Shown: positions 25,327 through 33,585 of the stretch, one piece after another
Layout of the letters: the number at the start of each line of letters is the position of its first letter
Position numbering within the stretch: position 1 is the first letter of the stretch
From: Collinsella sp.
GTDB taxonomy: Bacteria; Actinomycetota; Coriobacteriia; Coriobacteriales; Coriobacteriaceae
Length of the DNA stretch: 64,000 nt
Assembly (NCBI GenBank): GCA_019414265.1
Contig: DXMJ01000009.1
Coordinates: forward strand, 1 to 64,000
Reading direction: 5' to 3'
Program-made: the position numbers and the translations under genes
Notes under the pieces: model-generated
What the model saw: only the letters and a program-made list of their open reading frames with translations
Told to the model about the DNA's origin: nothing
The model's database searches: none

Positions 25327-26230
25327 AAGAGGAAACACTGCGTCGCATGTTTTGGCCCGATTTCGCGGATTCATTCAGGCGGCGGCGACGCTAATTACCA
25401 ACATTCACCTGCCAAACTTTGCCAAAGGCGGCATCTATCAGGGCGCAGGAAAAACAGTCTGCGTACCTGGGCTTAATTGCTATTCGTGCCCCGCGGCATC
25501 GGGTGCGTGCCCCATCGGGTCATTCCAGTCGGTGGTAGGTTCATCCAAGTTCAACTTTTCCTACTACGTAACCGGTACGCTCATTTTGCTCGGCGTGCTG
25601 CTGGGACGCTTTGTATGCGGCTTTCTGTGCCCGTTTGGCTGGCTTCAGGAGCTGCTTCACAAGATTCCCGGCAAAAAGTTCTCCACGAAAACGCTTAAGC
25701 CGCTCACGTACATCAAGTATGCCGTGCTGCTGTTTGCCGTGGTGCTGCTGCCTGTCTTGGTGGTCAACGATGTGGGCATGGGCGACCCGTTCTTTTGCAA
25801 GTACATCTGCCCACAGGGCGTGCTCGAGGGTGCGATTCCGCTGTCCATCATGAATACGGGAATCCGCTCCGCGCTGGGAAAGCTCTTTACCTGGAAGCTC
25901 GCGATTCTCATTGCGGTTGCGGTGCTGAGCGTGTTGTTCTACCGCCCCTTCTGCAAATGGATCTGCCCCCTCGGTGCGTTTTATGCGCTCATGAACAAGG
26001 TGTCGTTGTTGGGGATTCAGGTTGACCAGTGCAAATGCGTTTCGTGCGGCAAGTGCGCCAAGGTGTGTCTGATGGACGTGGACGTTACGCGTACGCCCGA
26101 CCATGCCGAGTGCATTCGTTGCGGCAAATGCGTGGGCGCGTGCCCCGTCGATGCTATTAGCTTTCGCTACGGGCTGGGTGTGACGGGCGACAAGCCCACG
26201 CAGCCCACGCAGGCCTGCGAAAACAAATAG
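25319..26230 (+). CDS. NapH/CcoG-like 4Fe-4S membrane ferredoxin
   Basis: About 303 residues. Segments in order: GLNCYSCPAASGACPIG, CGFLCPFGWLQE, a C-x2-CP region (CKYICPQG), CKWICPLGAFYAL, then two 4Fe-4S clusters, CKCVSCGKCAKVC and CIRCGKCVGACPVDAI. Four or five membrane helices lie between them. It would pass electrons across the membrane, here probably to or from the thioredoxin-like lipoprotein encoded next. The start is uncertain: TTG 25319 overlaps the upstream stop (GGAG ten bases upstream), while TTG 25352 would give the usual family N-terminus (ARFRGFIQAA) but lacks a well-spaced ribosome site. It does not begin with ATG in this frame unless 25271 is used. Confidence 0.85.
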   Translation: MDKRGNTASHVLARFRGFIQAAATLITNIHLPNFAKGGIYQGAGKTVCVPGLNCYSCPAASGACPIGSFQSVVGSSKFNFSYYVTGTLILLGVLLGRFVCGFLCPFGWLQELLHKIPGKKFSTKTLKPLTYIKYAVLLFAVVLLPVLVVNDVGMGDPFFCKYICPQGVLEGAIPLSIMNTGIRSALGKLFTWKLAILIAVAVLSVLFYRPFCKWICPLGAFYALMNKVSLLGIQVDQCKCVSCGKCAKVCLMDVDVTRTPDHAECIRCGKCVGACPVDAISFRYGLGVTGDKPTQPTQACENK

Positions 26231-26265
26231 GTACCTATATAAGTTTCGATATAAACGGAGGAACC

Positions 26266-27228
26266 ATGAAACTGTCAAAAATTGCGGCCTTGTTGATGCT
26301 GCCCGTGCTGGCGCTGACTCTCGCGGCGTGCTCTGCCCCCAAGGGCGACGCGAAGGATGCCACGAGCGGCGATGCGCAGATTGCCGAGCTTGTGGCACAA
26401 AAGCCGTCGAGCGCCGAGGAGGCGGCCAAGCTGTACCAGCAGCTGCTGCAAAAGGAAAACGAGATCTTTGCGAGCGATAACGCCCTATGGGAAAAGGTGT
26501 TCCTTGCGGCCAGCAAAGACACTCCCATGATTGAGGACGGCAAGAACTACGGCGACTTCTTGCTCGATACCATCGAGGGCGCCAAGGATCAGTTTGCGGC
26601 TGACGAGCTTAAGACGCTTAAGGCCGGCGCGCAGCAGGTCAAGGAGATCGAGGACAAGCTCATGGCGCTGGAGAAGGAGTTCCCCGGATGCGGCAGCACG
26701 CCCGGCGAGGGGGAGAGCGTCGATGCCTCGACCGCAGGCATGACCAACGGCGAGAGCGGGGAGACGAAGTTCCCCAGCTTTAAGGGCAAGGACTTGGACG
26801 GCAACGATGTAAACAGCGACGAGCTGTTCTCCAAGAACAAGGTCACCGTCATGAACTTCTGGTTTACCACCTGCAAGCCGTGCGTGGGAGAGCTGGGCGA
26901 TCTGGAGAAGCTCAACAAGGAGCTTGCCGAGAAGGGCGGCCAGGTCGTGGGCGTTAATTCCTTTACGCTCGACGGCAAAAAAGACGAGGTGGCCGATGCC
27001 AAGGACGAGCTTTCCAAGAAGGGCGTGACGTATAAAAACATCTGGTTTAAGTCGGACAGCGAGGCCGGAAAGTTCACCTCCAACCTGTACTCGTTCCCGA
27101 CCACCTATGTGATCGACCAGAACGGCAACATCGTGGGAGAGCCGATCATGGGCGGTATCAACTCTGCTGAGCAGCGTGAGGCGCTCAACAAACTGATCGA
27201 TCAGGCACTCGCGAAGAGCGAACAGTAG
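26266..27228 (+). CDS. TlpA/ResA-like thioredoxin lipoprotein
   Basis: 320 residues. The signal peptide ends in a lipobox LAAC (Cys22), so the protein is tethered outside the membrane. Residues 35-150 are helical and family-specific. The C-terminal thioredoxin fold has the redox pair in FTTCKPC (about 204-207) and the cis-proline strand FPTTYVIDQNG. It probably reduces or oxidises extracytoplasmic thiols with electrons from the NapH-like protein 35 bp upstream. GGAGG precedes ATG. Third gene of the cluster. Confidence 0.93.
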   Translation: MKLSKIAALLMLPVLALTLAACSAPKGDAKDATSGDAQIAELVAQKPSSAEEAAKLYQQLLQKENEIFASDNALWEKVFLAASKDTPMIEDGKNYGDFLLDTIEGAKDQFAADELKTLKAGAQQVKEIEDKLMALEKEFPGCGSTPGEGESVDASTAGMTNGESGETKFPSFKGKDLDGNDVNSDELFSKNKVTVMNFWFTTCKPCVGELGDLEKLNKELAEKGGQVVGVNSFTLDGKKDEVADAKDELSKKGVTYKNIWFKSDSEAGKFTSNLYSFPTTYVIDQNGNIVGEPIMGGINSAEQREALNKLIDQALAKSEQ

Positions 27229-27242
27229 GTTCGAATGCGACA

Positions 27243-27279
27243 AAGGTGTGACAAAGGGGCAGTCCCTTTGTCACACCTT
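27243..27279. repeat. Palindrome family A, copy 1
   Basis: 16-bp perfect stem AAGGTGTGACAAAGGG with complement, loop GCAGT, 15 bp after the TlpA stop. Shares the TGTGACAAAGGG core with copies at 30690, 36488 and 62780. Confidence 0.85.
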
Positions 27280-27325
27280 CGATGTTATGTGCGGGATGGT
27301 GCGCCATGCGGCGTGCCGTCCCGTT

Positions 27326-27355
27326 TTTTGTTCGTTACATTTTTGTTCGTTACAT
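27326..27355. repeat. 15-bp perfect tandem duplication
   Basis: TTTTGTTCGTTACAT occurs twice head to tail, about 80-110 bp before the ABC exporter start. It may be a duplicated binding site or a slippage product. Confidence 0.75.
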
Positions 27356-27435
27356 TCCTTGCTGGTACCGGCAAAAAAGCTGATAGAGTAGGTCAAACGC
27401 GTTGGATGCGAACGGCGGGGGAGAGGTTGCCGTCC

Positions 27436-30400
27436 ATGCTGGATCTCAGAGTTATTTGCAAAAGGTACGTTACGCAGTCGTTTACGCAGGTAGCGCTCGA
27501 CAGCGTAAGCCTGTCTTTTCGCGATAACGAGTTTGTAGCCATCCTGGGTCCTTCGGGCTCGGGTAAAACTACGATGCTCAACGTCATTGGTGGACTCGAC
27601 CATTTCGATTCCGGCGACCTGCTGATCGATGGCATCTCGACCAAGGACTTCAGCGACCGCGATTGGGATGCCTACAGAAACAATCGCATTGGCTTTGTGT
27701 TTCAGAGCTACAACCTCATTCCGCATCAGAGCATTTTGGAAAACGTGGAATTGGCGCTTACACTCACGGGCGTGGGACATGCCGAGCGCCGCCAGCGTGC
27801 GCGTAAGGCGCTCGAGGCGGTTGGTCTGGGCGAGCACGTTGACAAACGCCCGAACCAGCTTTCGGGCGGGCAGATGCAGCGCGTGGCCATTGCCCGCGCC
27901 TTGATCAACGATCCCGAGATTGTGCTGGCTGACGAGCCGACCGGCGCCTTGGACTCAACGACATCCGTGCAGGTTATGGATTTGCTCAAGGACGTTGCGC
28001 GCGATCGTCTGGTCATCATGGTCACGCACAATCCCGAGCTGGCGTACCAGTACGCCACGCGCATCGTCAGCCTGGCGGACGGCAAGGTCACCGACGATTC
28101 AGATCCCTTTGATGCTACCGAGGCCGCGCGTCGCGAGGCCAAGCCCACGCGCAAAACCTCGATGAGCTTTGTGACGGCGCTGGGGCTTTCTGCCCGAAAC
28201 CTCATGACCAAGAAGGGCCGTACGGCCATGACTGCCTTCGCAGGTTCGATTGGCATTATTGGTATCGCAGCGATTCTGGCGCTCTCCAACGGCGTAAACG
28301 GCTACATCAAAAAGGTCGAGGAGGACACGCTCTCAAGCTACCCGCTTACGATTTCCAAACAAGATTACGACCTGTCGTCCATGATGGGCGGACAGGGGGC
28401 TACCGATGAGGAGGTATCCAAGGGCGAGGCCTCGTCCGATGACGCTACCGGTGGCAAGGCTAAGGGAACGGATAAGATTCCCGTGGTCACGGCCGTAAAG
28501 GATATGTTCGCAAGCGTTAAATCTAACGATATGACGAGCTTTAAGGCATGGCTTGACGGTGGCGGCGACGGTATCGACAAAGAGGTCAACGCTATCCAGT
28601 ACGGCTACGGCGTGACGCCGGTTGTCTATCGTTTGAGCAAGGGCGACGAGAGGCCCGTTCGGCTTGTTCCCAACGCTATGACCGAGGCCATGAGCGGAGG
28701 CGTAAGCTCGGCGGCAACGGTGAGCATGGATTCCATGGGGACCTCGGTCTTTAACGAGATGATTGACGACCAGAGCCTGCTCGACAGCCAATACGATGTC
28801 GTTGCCGGCCATTGGCCCACGTCCGCCAACGAAGCCGTGATGGTGCTTTCGGACCGCGGCACGGTGGGCGACTATACGCTCTATAGCATCGGCGCGCTGG
28901 ATATCGATGAGCTCAACGACCTGGTCAACAGCGCCATGACGGCCGACGGCAAGGTCGAGACGCCCGAGACCGGCACCGACTTTACCTACGACGATGCGCT
29001 GTCCACGACATTTAAGGTGTTGTCGCCGGCCGATGCCTATCGCAAAAACGAAGAGACCGGCATGTGGACCGACATGTCTGGCGACGCCGACTTTATGGCC
29101 GCCAAGGTTGCCGACGGTATTGACGTGCGCATTGTGGGCGTGGTGCGACCCAACGAGACGGCCAACGCGAGCGCATTGACTCCGGGCATTGCCTATACGC
29201 ATGCGCTGACTTGCCAGCTTATGAAGCGCGCCGCCGATTCGCAGATTGTGCAGGAGCAGCTTGCCCACCCCGAGACGGATGTCTTTACGGGCAAAACCTT
29301 CGACGAGCTGCAGAGCGAGGCCAAGCAAGGCGTTGATTTGGGTAGCATGTTCAGCGTGGACGAGGCGGCACTGAAGAGCGCGTTCTCGTTCGATACGTCT
29401 GCGCTCTCGGGTGCTGCCGGCGGTATGGACCTGTCGGGTCTTGACTTGTCCGGGTTGGATATTGACCTTTCGGGCGTAGGTAAGGATATCGACTTTAGTG
29501 ACATCATGGCCAAAGCGCCGACCCCGGATTTCTCGGGCATCTTCGACGGCCTGGAGCTCACGCCCGAGCAAATGCAGCAGGTGGGAACGCTTGCCAACCA
29601 GCTGTTTGAGGGCTTTTTGCAGTCTGATCAGTTTAAGGCGCTGTCGCCCGAAGATCTTAAGGACGCATCAAAGCTCGCCGCCGCATTCTCGACGTATCTT
29701 GAGAATGATGACGCGGCCCAGCAAATCCTGGCCCAGCTAAAAGCGCTGGGCGGCGATGCCCTGTCCGAGCGCCTGCAGCAGGCGATGACCGACTATGTGC
29801 AAAAGCAGCTGGCTCCGTATCTGCAGCAGGCTATGGATCAGGTGATGCAGACAATTAGCGAGCAGATTGCGACAACGGTGTCAGCTCAGCTCAAGGCGGG
29901 CGCGGCGGGGCTCATGGGCCAGATGGCGATGCAGATGTCTTCGAGTTTTGCCAACTTGGCGAGCGCTATGCGTGTGGATGCGAGTGCCTTTGCTCGCGCC
30001 ATCCATTTCAACATGGACGCCGAGGACCTGAGCTCGCTCATGACGAGCTATGCCAAGGCGTCAAAGCTCACCTACGACAATAATCTGACCACGTTGGGCT
30101 ATGCGGATGAGGCGGACCCCATCTCGGTCAAGATTTTCCCGCGTGACTTTGAGGCCAAGGAGCGCGTGCTCGATCACATCGATGCGTACAACAAGCAGGT
30201 CAAGGCCGCTGGTCACGATGAGCAGGCAATCTCGTACACCGACTACATGGGCATCATCATGGGTTCGGTGACCGACATCGTGAACACCATCAGCTTGGTG
30301 CTCATCGCATTTGTGAGCATCAGCTTGGTCGTCAGCTCCATCATGATCGGCATCATAACCTACATCAGCGTACTGGAACGTAAAAAGGAGATTGGTATCC

Positions 30401-30690
30401 TGCGCGCGATCGGCGCGTCGAAGCGCAATGTGGCCAACGTGTTCAACGCCGAGACTTTCATCGAAGGCCTCATTGCTGGCGTCTTCGCCATCGTCGTCGT
30501 GGTGCTCGTGAGTTTTCCGGTCAATGCCTGGGCGCTTGCGGTCAAACAGGTCCCCAATCTGATGAGCCTGCCCGTGCAGGATGCGCTGGTGCTCATCGCG
30601 ATTTCGGTGTTGCTGACGGTTGTCGCTGGCCTGCTGCCGGCCCGCAGCGCATCCAAGAAAGACCCCGTGGAGGCCCTACGTTCCGAATAA
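27436..30690 (+). CDS. MacB-like ABC exporter, ATPase fused to FtsX-type permease
   Basis: 1,084 residues. The ATPase domain (1-230) has Walker A GPSGSGKTT, signature LSGGQMQR and Walker B IVLADEPTGALDS, of the LolD/MacB type. A first membrane helix (about 260-285) is followed by an unusually large extracytoplasmic region (about 290-950) that includes SGLDLSGLDIDLSG-like repeats near 660-690 and a Gln-rich helical part, then three helices (about 950-975, 1010-1035, 1050-1070) with the FtsX motif ERKKEIGILRAIGAS. Such mechanotransmission transporters export peptides or drugs or act on envelope proteins; the substrate is unknown. ATG 27436 has GGGGGAGAGG upstream. Confidence 0.9.
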   Translation: MLDLRVICKRYVTQSFTQVALDSVSLSFRDNEFVAILGPSGSGKTTMLNVIGGLDHFDSGDLLIDGISTKDFSDRDWDAYRNNRIGFVFQSYNLIPHQSILENVELALTLTGVGHAERRQRARKALEAVGLGEHVDKRPNQLSGGQMQRVAIARALINDPEIVLADEPTGALDSTTSVQVMDLLKDVARDRLVIMVTHNPELAYQYATRIVSLADGKVTDDSDPFDATEAARREAKPTRKTSMSFVTALGLSARNLMTKKGRTAMTAFAGSIGIIGIAAILALSNGVNGYIKKVEEDTLSSYPLTISKQDYDLSSMMGGQGATDEEVSKGEASSDDATGGKAKGTDKIPVVTAVKDMFASVKSNDMTSFKAWLDGGGDGIDKEVNAIQYGYGVTPVVYRLSKGDERPVRLVPNAMTEAMSGGVSSAATVSMDSMGTSVFNEMIDDQSLLDSQYDVVAGHWPTSANEAVMVLSDRGTVGDYTLYSIGALDIDELNDLVNSAMTADGKVETPETGTDFTYDDALSTTFKVLSPADAYRKNEETGMWTDMSGDADFMAAKVADGIDVRIVGVVRPNETANASALTPGIAYTHALTCQLMKRAADSQIVQEQLAHPETDVFTGKTFDELQSEAKQGVDLGSMFSVDEAALKSAFSFDTSALSGAAGGMDLSGLDLSGLDIDLSGVGKDIDFSDIMAKAPTPDFSGIFDGLELTPEQMQQVGTLANQLFEGFLQSDQFKALSPEDLKDASKLAAAFSTYLENDDAAQQILAQLKALGGDALSERLQQAMTDYVQKQLAPYLQQAMDQVMQTISEQIATTVSAQLKAGAAGLMGQMAMQMSSSFANLASAMRVDASAFARAIHFNMDAEDLSSLMTSYAKASKLTYDNNLTTLGYADEADPISVKIFPRDFEAKERVLDHIDAYNKQVKAAGHDEQAISYTDYMGIIMGSVTDIVNTISLVLIAFVSISLVVSSIMIGIITYISVLERKKEIGILRAIGASKRNVANVFNAETFIEGLIAGVFAIVVVVLVSFPVNAWALAVKQVPNLMSLPVQDALVLIAISVLLTVVAGLLPARSASKKDPVEALRSE

Positions 30691-30720
30691 TGTGACAAAG
30701 GGACAGTCCCTTTGTCACAT
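30690..30720. repeat. Palindrome family A, copy 2 (perfect)
   Basis: A perfect 31-bp palindrome, 15-bp arms ATGTGACAAAGGGAC around a central A. It begins on the last base of the ABC exporter's TAA stop codon. Confidence 0.9.
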
Positions 30721-30725
30721 TCGAG

Positions 30726-30764
30726 AAAAGGCGCGGGAAGGGGGTGACCCTTCCCGCGCCTTTT
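30726..30764. terminator. Bidirectional terminator
   Basis: 17-bp perfect stem AAAAGGCGCGGGAAGGG with complement, loop GGTGA, A-run on the left and T-run on the right. It separates the ABC exporter from the convergent membrane-protein gene. Confidence 0.88.
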
Positions 30765-31896
30765 AGTTTGTTTTGCCCATCAGCGTGATGCGGATACTTG
30801 GATGGGTGTATTCGTCAAACTCATCCTCGGGATCGGTATCAAACGAGTAATACGTTTTGACGGGGTCGTCACTCGTCCTGATAGAGATTCTCTCGTAGAG
30901 TGAGCCGTTCAAAAATGCCTGCCTAAACTCTTCGGGGAGCTTCTGCGGTGCTAGGAGCTCGGGGCTTGCGGTCTTGACGTCTATGGTTTGGACAACAGAG
31001 GAAAGCGCGTCAAGGTCGAGCTCGATACGGGCAAGGTTGTCCTCGAGGCTCGCGTCGGGGTCGATCTCTGCCGCGTAGCTCACTTCCGTGAGCGTTCCCT
31101 TGTTGTCAAAATCCAGGTACGTATAGGTCTTTTGAGTATCGGAGTCGCCGTCGTGCAGATAACCGCGGACGTGATAGCCGTAATCTTGATATCGCTCGTA
31201 GGGGTCATCGGCGGACACGTACTCGCATGAGGGCTCTAATGCCTTGCGTGCGATGGCGATCTGCTCGGCCGCGGCCGCGGCGTTCTCCTGCATCTCGATG
31301 TTTCCCTGCGCCAGCTGCGGGATATAGGCGCCGCATACGATCGCGAGGGGCAGCGCCACAAGCGCGACGACCCACTTCTTTGCACGGGGGACAGACACGC
31401 CACAGGCCTCTGCCATAGCCTTCGCGTTGGCAAAGCTCTCGGCAAGCACGTCTGCCGCGGTGGCGACGGCGCCTGCGGCAGCGGCGACTTCTGCCGCGCC
31501 GCCCAGGTTGCGCGCGGTCTCGTTGTCGCTGTTCTTGAGCAGGCGCGCGGCGGCCTGCGTGCCAACAACGCCTGCGATTTGTGCCGAGCGGTCTTTCTCA
31601 CTCTGCTCGACGGCGAGCCGGCGCTGCATTTCCTTCCACTGCTTGCCACGCATGCCAAAGCGCGGGGCGAGAGCGCAGTAGCAGAATATAACGAGCTCGA
31701 TGGCGGTGAGCACCAAGGCGGTCATCATGCCTGTCTCTTGGAAGCCTTCGTGATGGAAGACGATGTCGTCGATCATTTCGAAAGGAATGATCGATAAGGG
31801 CAGCACGAATGCCATGGCAAGCGCCGCGCCGGCAACCTTGGGGCAAATGCAGTATCGCTGGATGCGCTTACGTTCTTGTTCGGAGAGTGTTGCCAT
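30763..31896 (-). CDS. Membrane protein of unknown function
   Basis: 377 residues, ATG preceded by AAGGA. Hydrophobic segments lie at about 21-40, 58-78 and 173-195. Between the second and third is an Ala-rich, probably coiled region (about 85-170). The C-terminal 175 residues are extracytoplasmic or cytosolic, acidic, with strands (YLDFDNKGTLTEVSYAAEID). I recognise no family. It lies 63 bp downstream of a DUF3592 gene on the same strand and may be cotranscribed with it. Confidence 0.7.
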   Translation of the reverse strand: MATLSEQERKRIQRYCICPKVAGAALAMAFVLPLSIIPFEMIDDIVFHHEGFQETGMMTALVLTAIELVIFCYCALAPRFGMRGKQWKEMQRRLAVEQSEKDRSAQIAGVVGTQAAARLLKNSDNETARNLGGAAEVAAAAGAVATAADVLAESFANAKAMAEACGVSVPRAKKWVVALVALPLAIVCGAYIPQLAQGNIEMQENAAAAAEQIAIARKALEPSCEYVSADDPYERYQDYGYHVRGYLHDGDSDTQKTYTYLDFDNKGTLTEVSYAAEIDPDASLEDNLARIELDLDALSSVVQTIDVKTASPELLAPQKLPEEFRQAFLNGSLYERISIRTSDDPVKTYYSFDTDPEDEFDEYTHPSIRITLMGKTN

Positions 31897-31959
31897 AGCT
31901 GGTCCTTGGAGTCGTGGCGGTCATTACGGCGCGCGGCGCGCGGGATGTATCAGTCTGAG

Positions 31960-32487
31960 CTAGCGCTGGATAAGAACATAGAGCAAAATACTCAGCGCGA
32001 TGAGCAAGATACCCGCGATGTTAAACATCAGCGTGGCAAAGTCGCCCACGATGGGGCGCTCGACATAGCTCTTGTCTGGGCTGCTGGGGTTGTAGTGCAC
32101 AGTCATTTGGCTGCCGAGGGGCCAAAGCTGCTCTGCGAGAGTATCTAGGCGTGCGATGGGTCCTGTCTGTACGTGCAACCAGCCCTTGGCGTCTTCGTAC
32201 GCCGCGCTTTGCGTGCGGACGGGGAGTCCCGACAAGCTTTTGGTCTTTACGCCGCGGAATTGTTTTCTCACGTGGTACCGCGTGCCGTCGACGGTGTACT
32301 CCAAAACGGGATACATTCTGCCTTCGCCCATAAAGCGGTGGTCAATGACCGTTCCCATGATCATAGCGGTGCAGGCCTTGGCTTTCCTGCGGGCGGCGGC
32401 TTTCATGAGCGTGCTCATTCCGATAAGCAGGATGCCGATGCCTCCAACCGAGATGAGCGCGAGCAGGGATATCTGCGACGTGGTCAC
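31960..32487 (-). CDS. DUF3592-family membrane protein
   Basis: 175 residues from GTG 32487 (AAAGGAG six bases upstream). Two membrane helices, at about 7-28 and 150-172, flank a soluble beta-rich region with the DUF3592 signature: VLEYTVDGTRYHVRKQF and MTVHYNPSSPDKSYVERP. The function of the family is unknown. A possible -10 box, TATACT on the minus strand, lies about 40 bp upstream. Confidence 0.82.
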   Translation of the reverse strand: MTTSQISLLALISVGGIGILLIGMSTLMKAAARRKAKACTAMIMGTVIDHRFMGEGRMYPVLEYTVDGTRYHVRKQFRGVKTKSLSGLPVRTQSAAYEDAKGWLHVQTGPIARLDTLAEQLWPLGSQMTVHYNPSSPDKSYVERPIVGDFATLMFNIAGILLIALSILLYVLIQR

Positions 32488-32631
32488 GGCGTTCTCCTTT
32501 GGCGCGATACCGTCATATGTGACTCAGTATAGGGAATCCTGCCATCGATGAGTGCATGGTCATGCGGCTAAAGTGTCTTGACGGCTCGATGGGTTCGCCA
32601 TTTGCGCCTTCTCCGGTCCATACAAAAAGCT

Positions 32632-32684
32632 GTACGTCAGCATTCAAAGATGTCAAAAAATGTTGACTTTGGATGTTGACGTAC
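32632..32684. repeat. 18-bp imperfect inverted repeat in a 321-bp gap
   Basis: Arms GTACGTCAGCATTCAAAG and its complement match at 16 of 18 positions around a 17-nt AT-rich loop containing TGTCA/TGTTGACT half-sites. It lies between the flavodoxin and DUF3592 genes, both on the minus strand. It could be an operator for the DUF3592 unit or a hairpin closing the flavodoxin transcript. Nothing else was recognised in 32488-32808. Confidence 0.6.
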
Positions 32685-32808
32685 ATGTTTTGGAGTGGAT
32701 GAAAGGTTAGGGTGGCGACTTTGGAATAGGGCAGGCGCTCCTATATCCACTCGATGATGCCGCTTTCATCGTGCTCGCCGCGCCGCCGATTTGTCGGCCT
32801 TTGTTGCG

Positions 32809-33282
32809 TTAGAGGTACCTTGCCGCGAACTTCTCGAGGCTGGCGTTGCTTGCGTTGTTGAGAATGCCGCCGTCAACGATTTTTGCGCCTGGAGCGCTTG
32901 CCCTAAGGACCGACGCCGTTTTGCCCATTCCGCTTCCGCCCGAGGTGGCAAATAGGACGATTGTTTTGCCCGTCAGGTCGTAAGACTCAAGGAATGTGTT
33001 GATAATCGCCGGCGCCACGTACCACCAGATGGGGAAACCCAAAAAGATGGTGTCGTAGTCTTCGATGTGCTCGACTCTGGAGGTTATGGCAGGGCGGCAG
33101 GAGGGGTCGGCGGCCTCGCGCGTGCTGCGGCTCTGTTTGTCGCGCCAGTTAAGGTCGGCGCTTGTGTATGGATTGGCGGGCACAATGGCGAACAGGTCGC
33201 TGTCCGTCACGCGAGCCAAGTGGTTTGCAACGTCCATCGTGGTTCCCGATGCACTGAAATATGCCACAAGTGTCTTAGTCAT
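32809..33282 (-). CDS. Flavodoxin
   Basis: 157 residues, short-chain FMN protein of the Flavodoxin_4 type. The phosphate-binding loop reads VAYFSASGTTMDVA (about 6-19) and the flavin loop FLGFPIWWYVAPAI (about 80-93), then FATSGGSGMGKT. It transfers single electrons in redox metabolism. It may act with the aldo/keto reductases upstream on the same strand, although about 60 bp and a small ORF separate them. Confidence 0.9.
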   Translation of the reverse strand: MTKTLVAYFSASGTTMDVANHLARVTDSDLFAIVPANPYTSADLNWRDKQSRSTREAADPSCRPAITSRVEHIEDYDTIFLGFPIWWYVAPAIINTFLESYDLTGKTIVLFATSGGSGMGKTASVLRASAPGAKIVDGGILNNASNASLEKFAARYL

Positions 33283-33341
33283 TGGAGTCCCTTTCGTTGC
33301 TGCGGTTTAGGCTTTATGGTGAGGTGCTATTAAGTGACGCC

Positions 33342-33581
33342 TCATGGCTGCGATGCTGAGCGGCTTGAACAGCATCCGGTCGAGGCGCTGCGTAGCCGAT
33401 AGATGAGATAGTCAAGGCATTCGAGCTTCTGTTGCCCCGCGTGTATGTCGTTGAGCAATTCGCGGCGATGCCGTTTTAGTAGGCAAATGCGCGCGCAGTC
33501 GCTGGCGGCCGAGCTGTACAGCTCGATGAGATCTTCGCTGCAGCCGGCGTCGTGTAGGCCGTTGATGATGTTGTCGTTCAT
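33342..33581 (-). CDS. Small helical protein after the aldo/keto reductases
   Basis: 79 residues. ATG 33581 comes four bases after the upstream stop, so translation is probably coupled. The central part, LLKRHRRELLNDIHAGQQKLECLDYLIYRL, resembles a family of small helical proteins found beside aldo/keto reductases and MerR/LysR genes in Firmicutes and Coriobacteriia. Function unknown. The Cys-containing tail (GCCSSRSASQ) is not typical. Confidence 0.65.
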   Translation of the reverse strand: MNDNIINGLHDAGCSEDLIELYSSAASDCARICLLKRHRRELLNDIHAGQQKLECLDYLIYRLRSASTGCCSSRSASQP

Positions 33582-33585
33582 GTCG

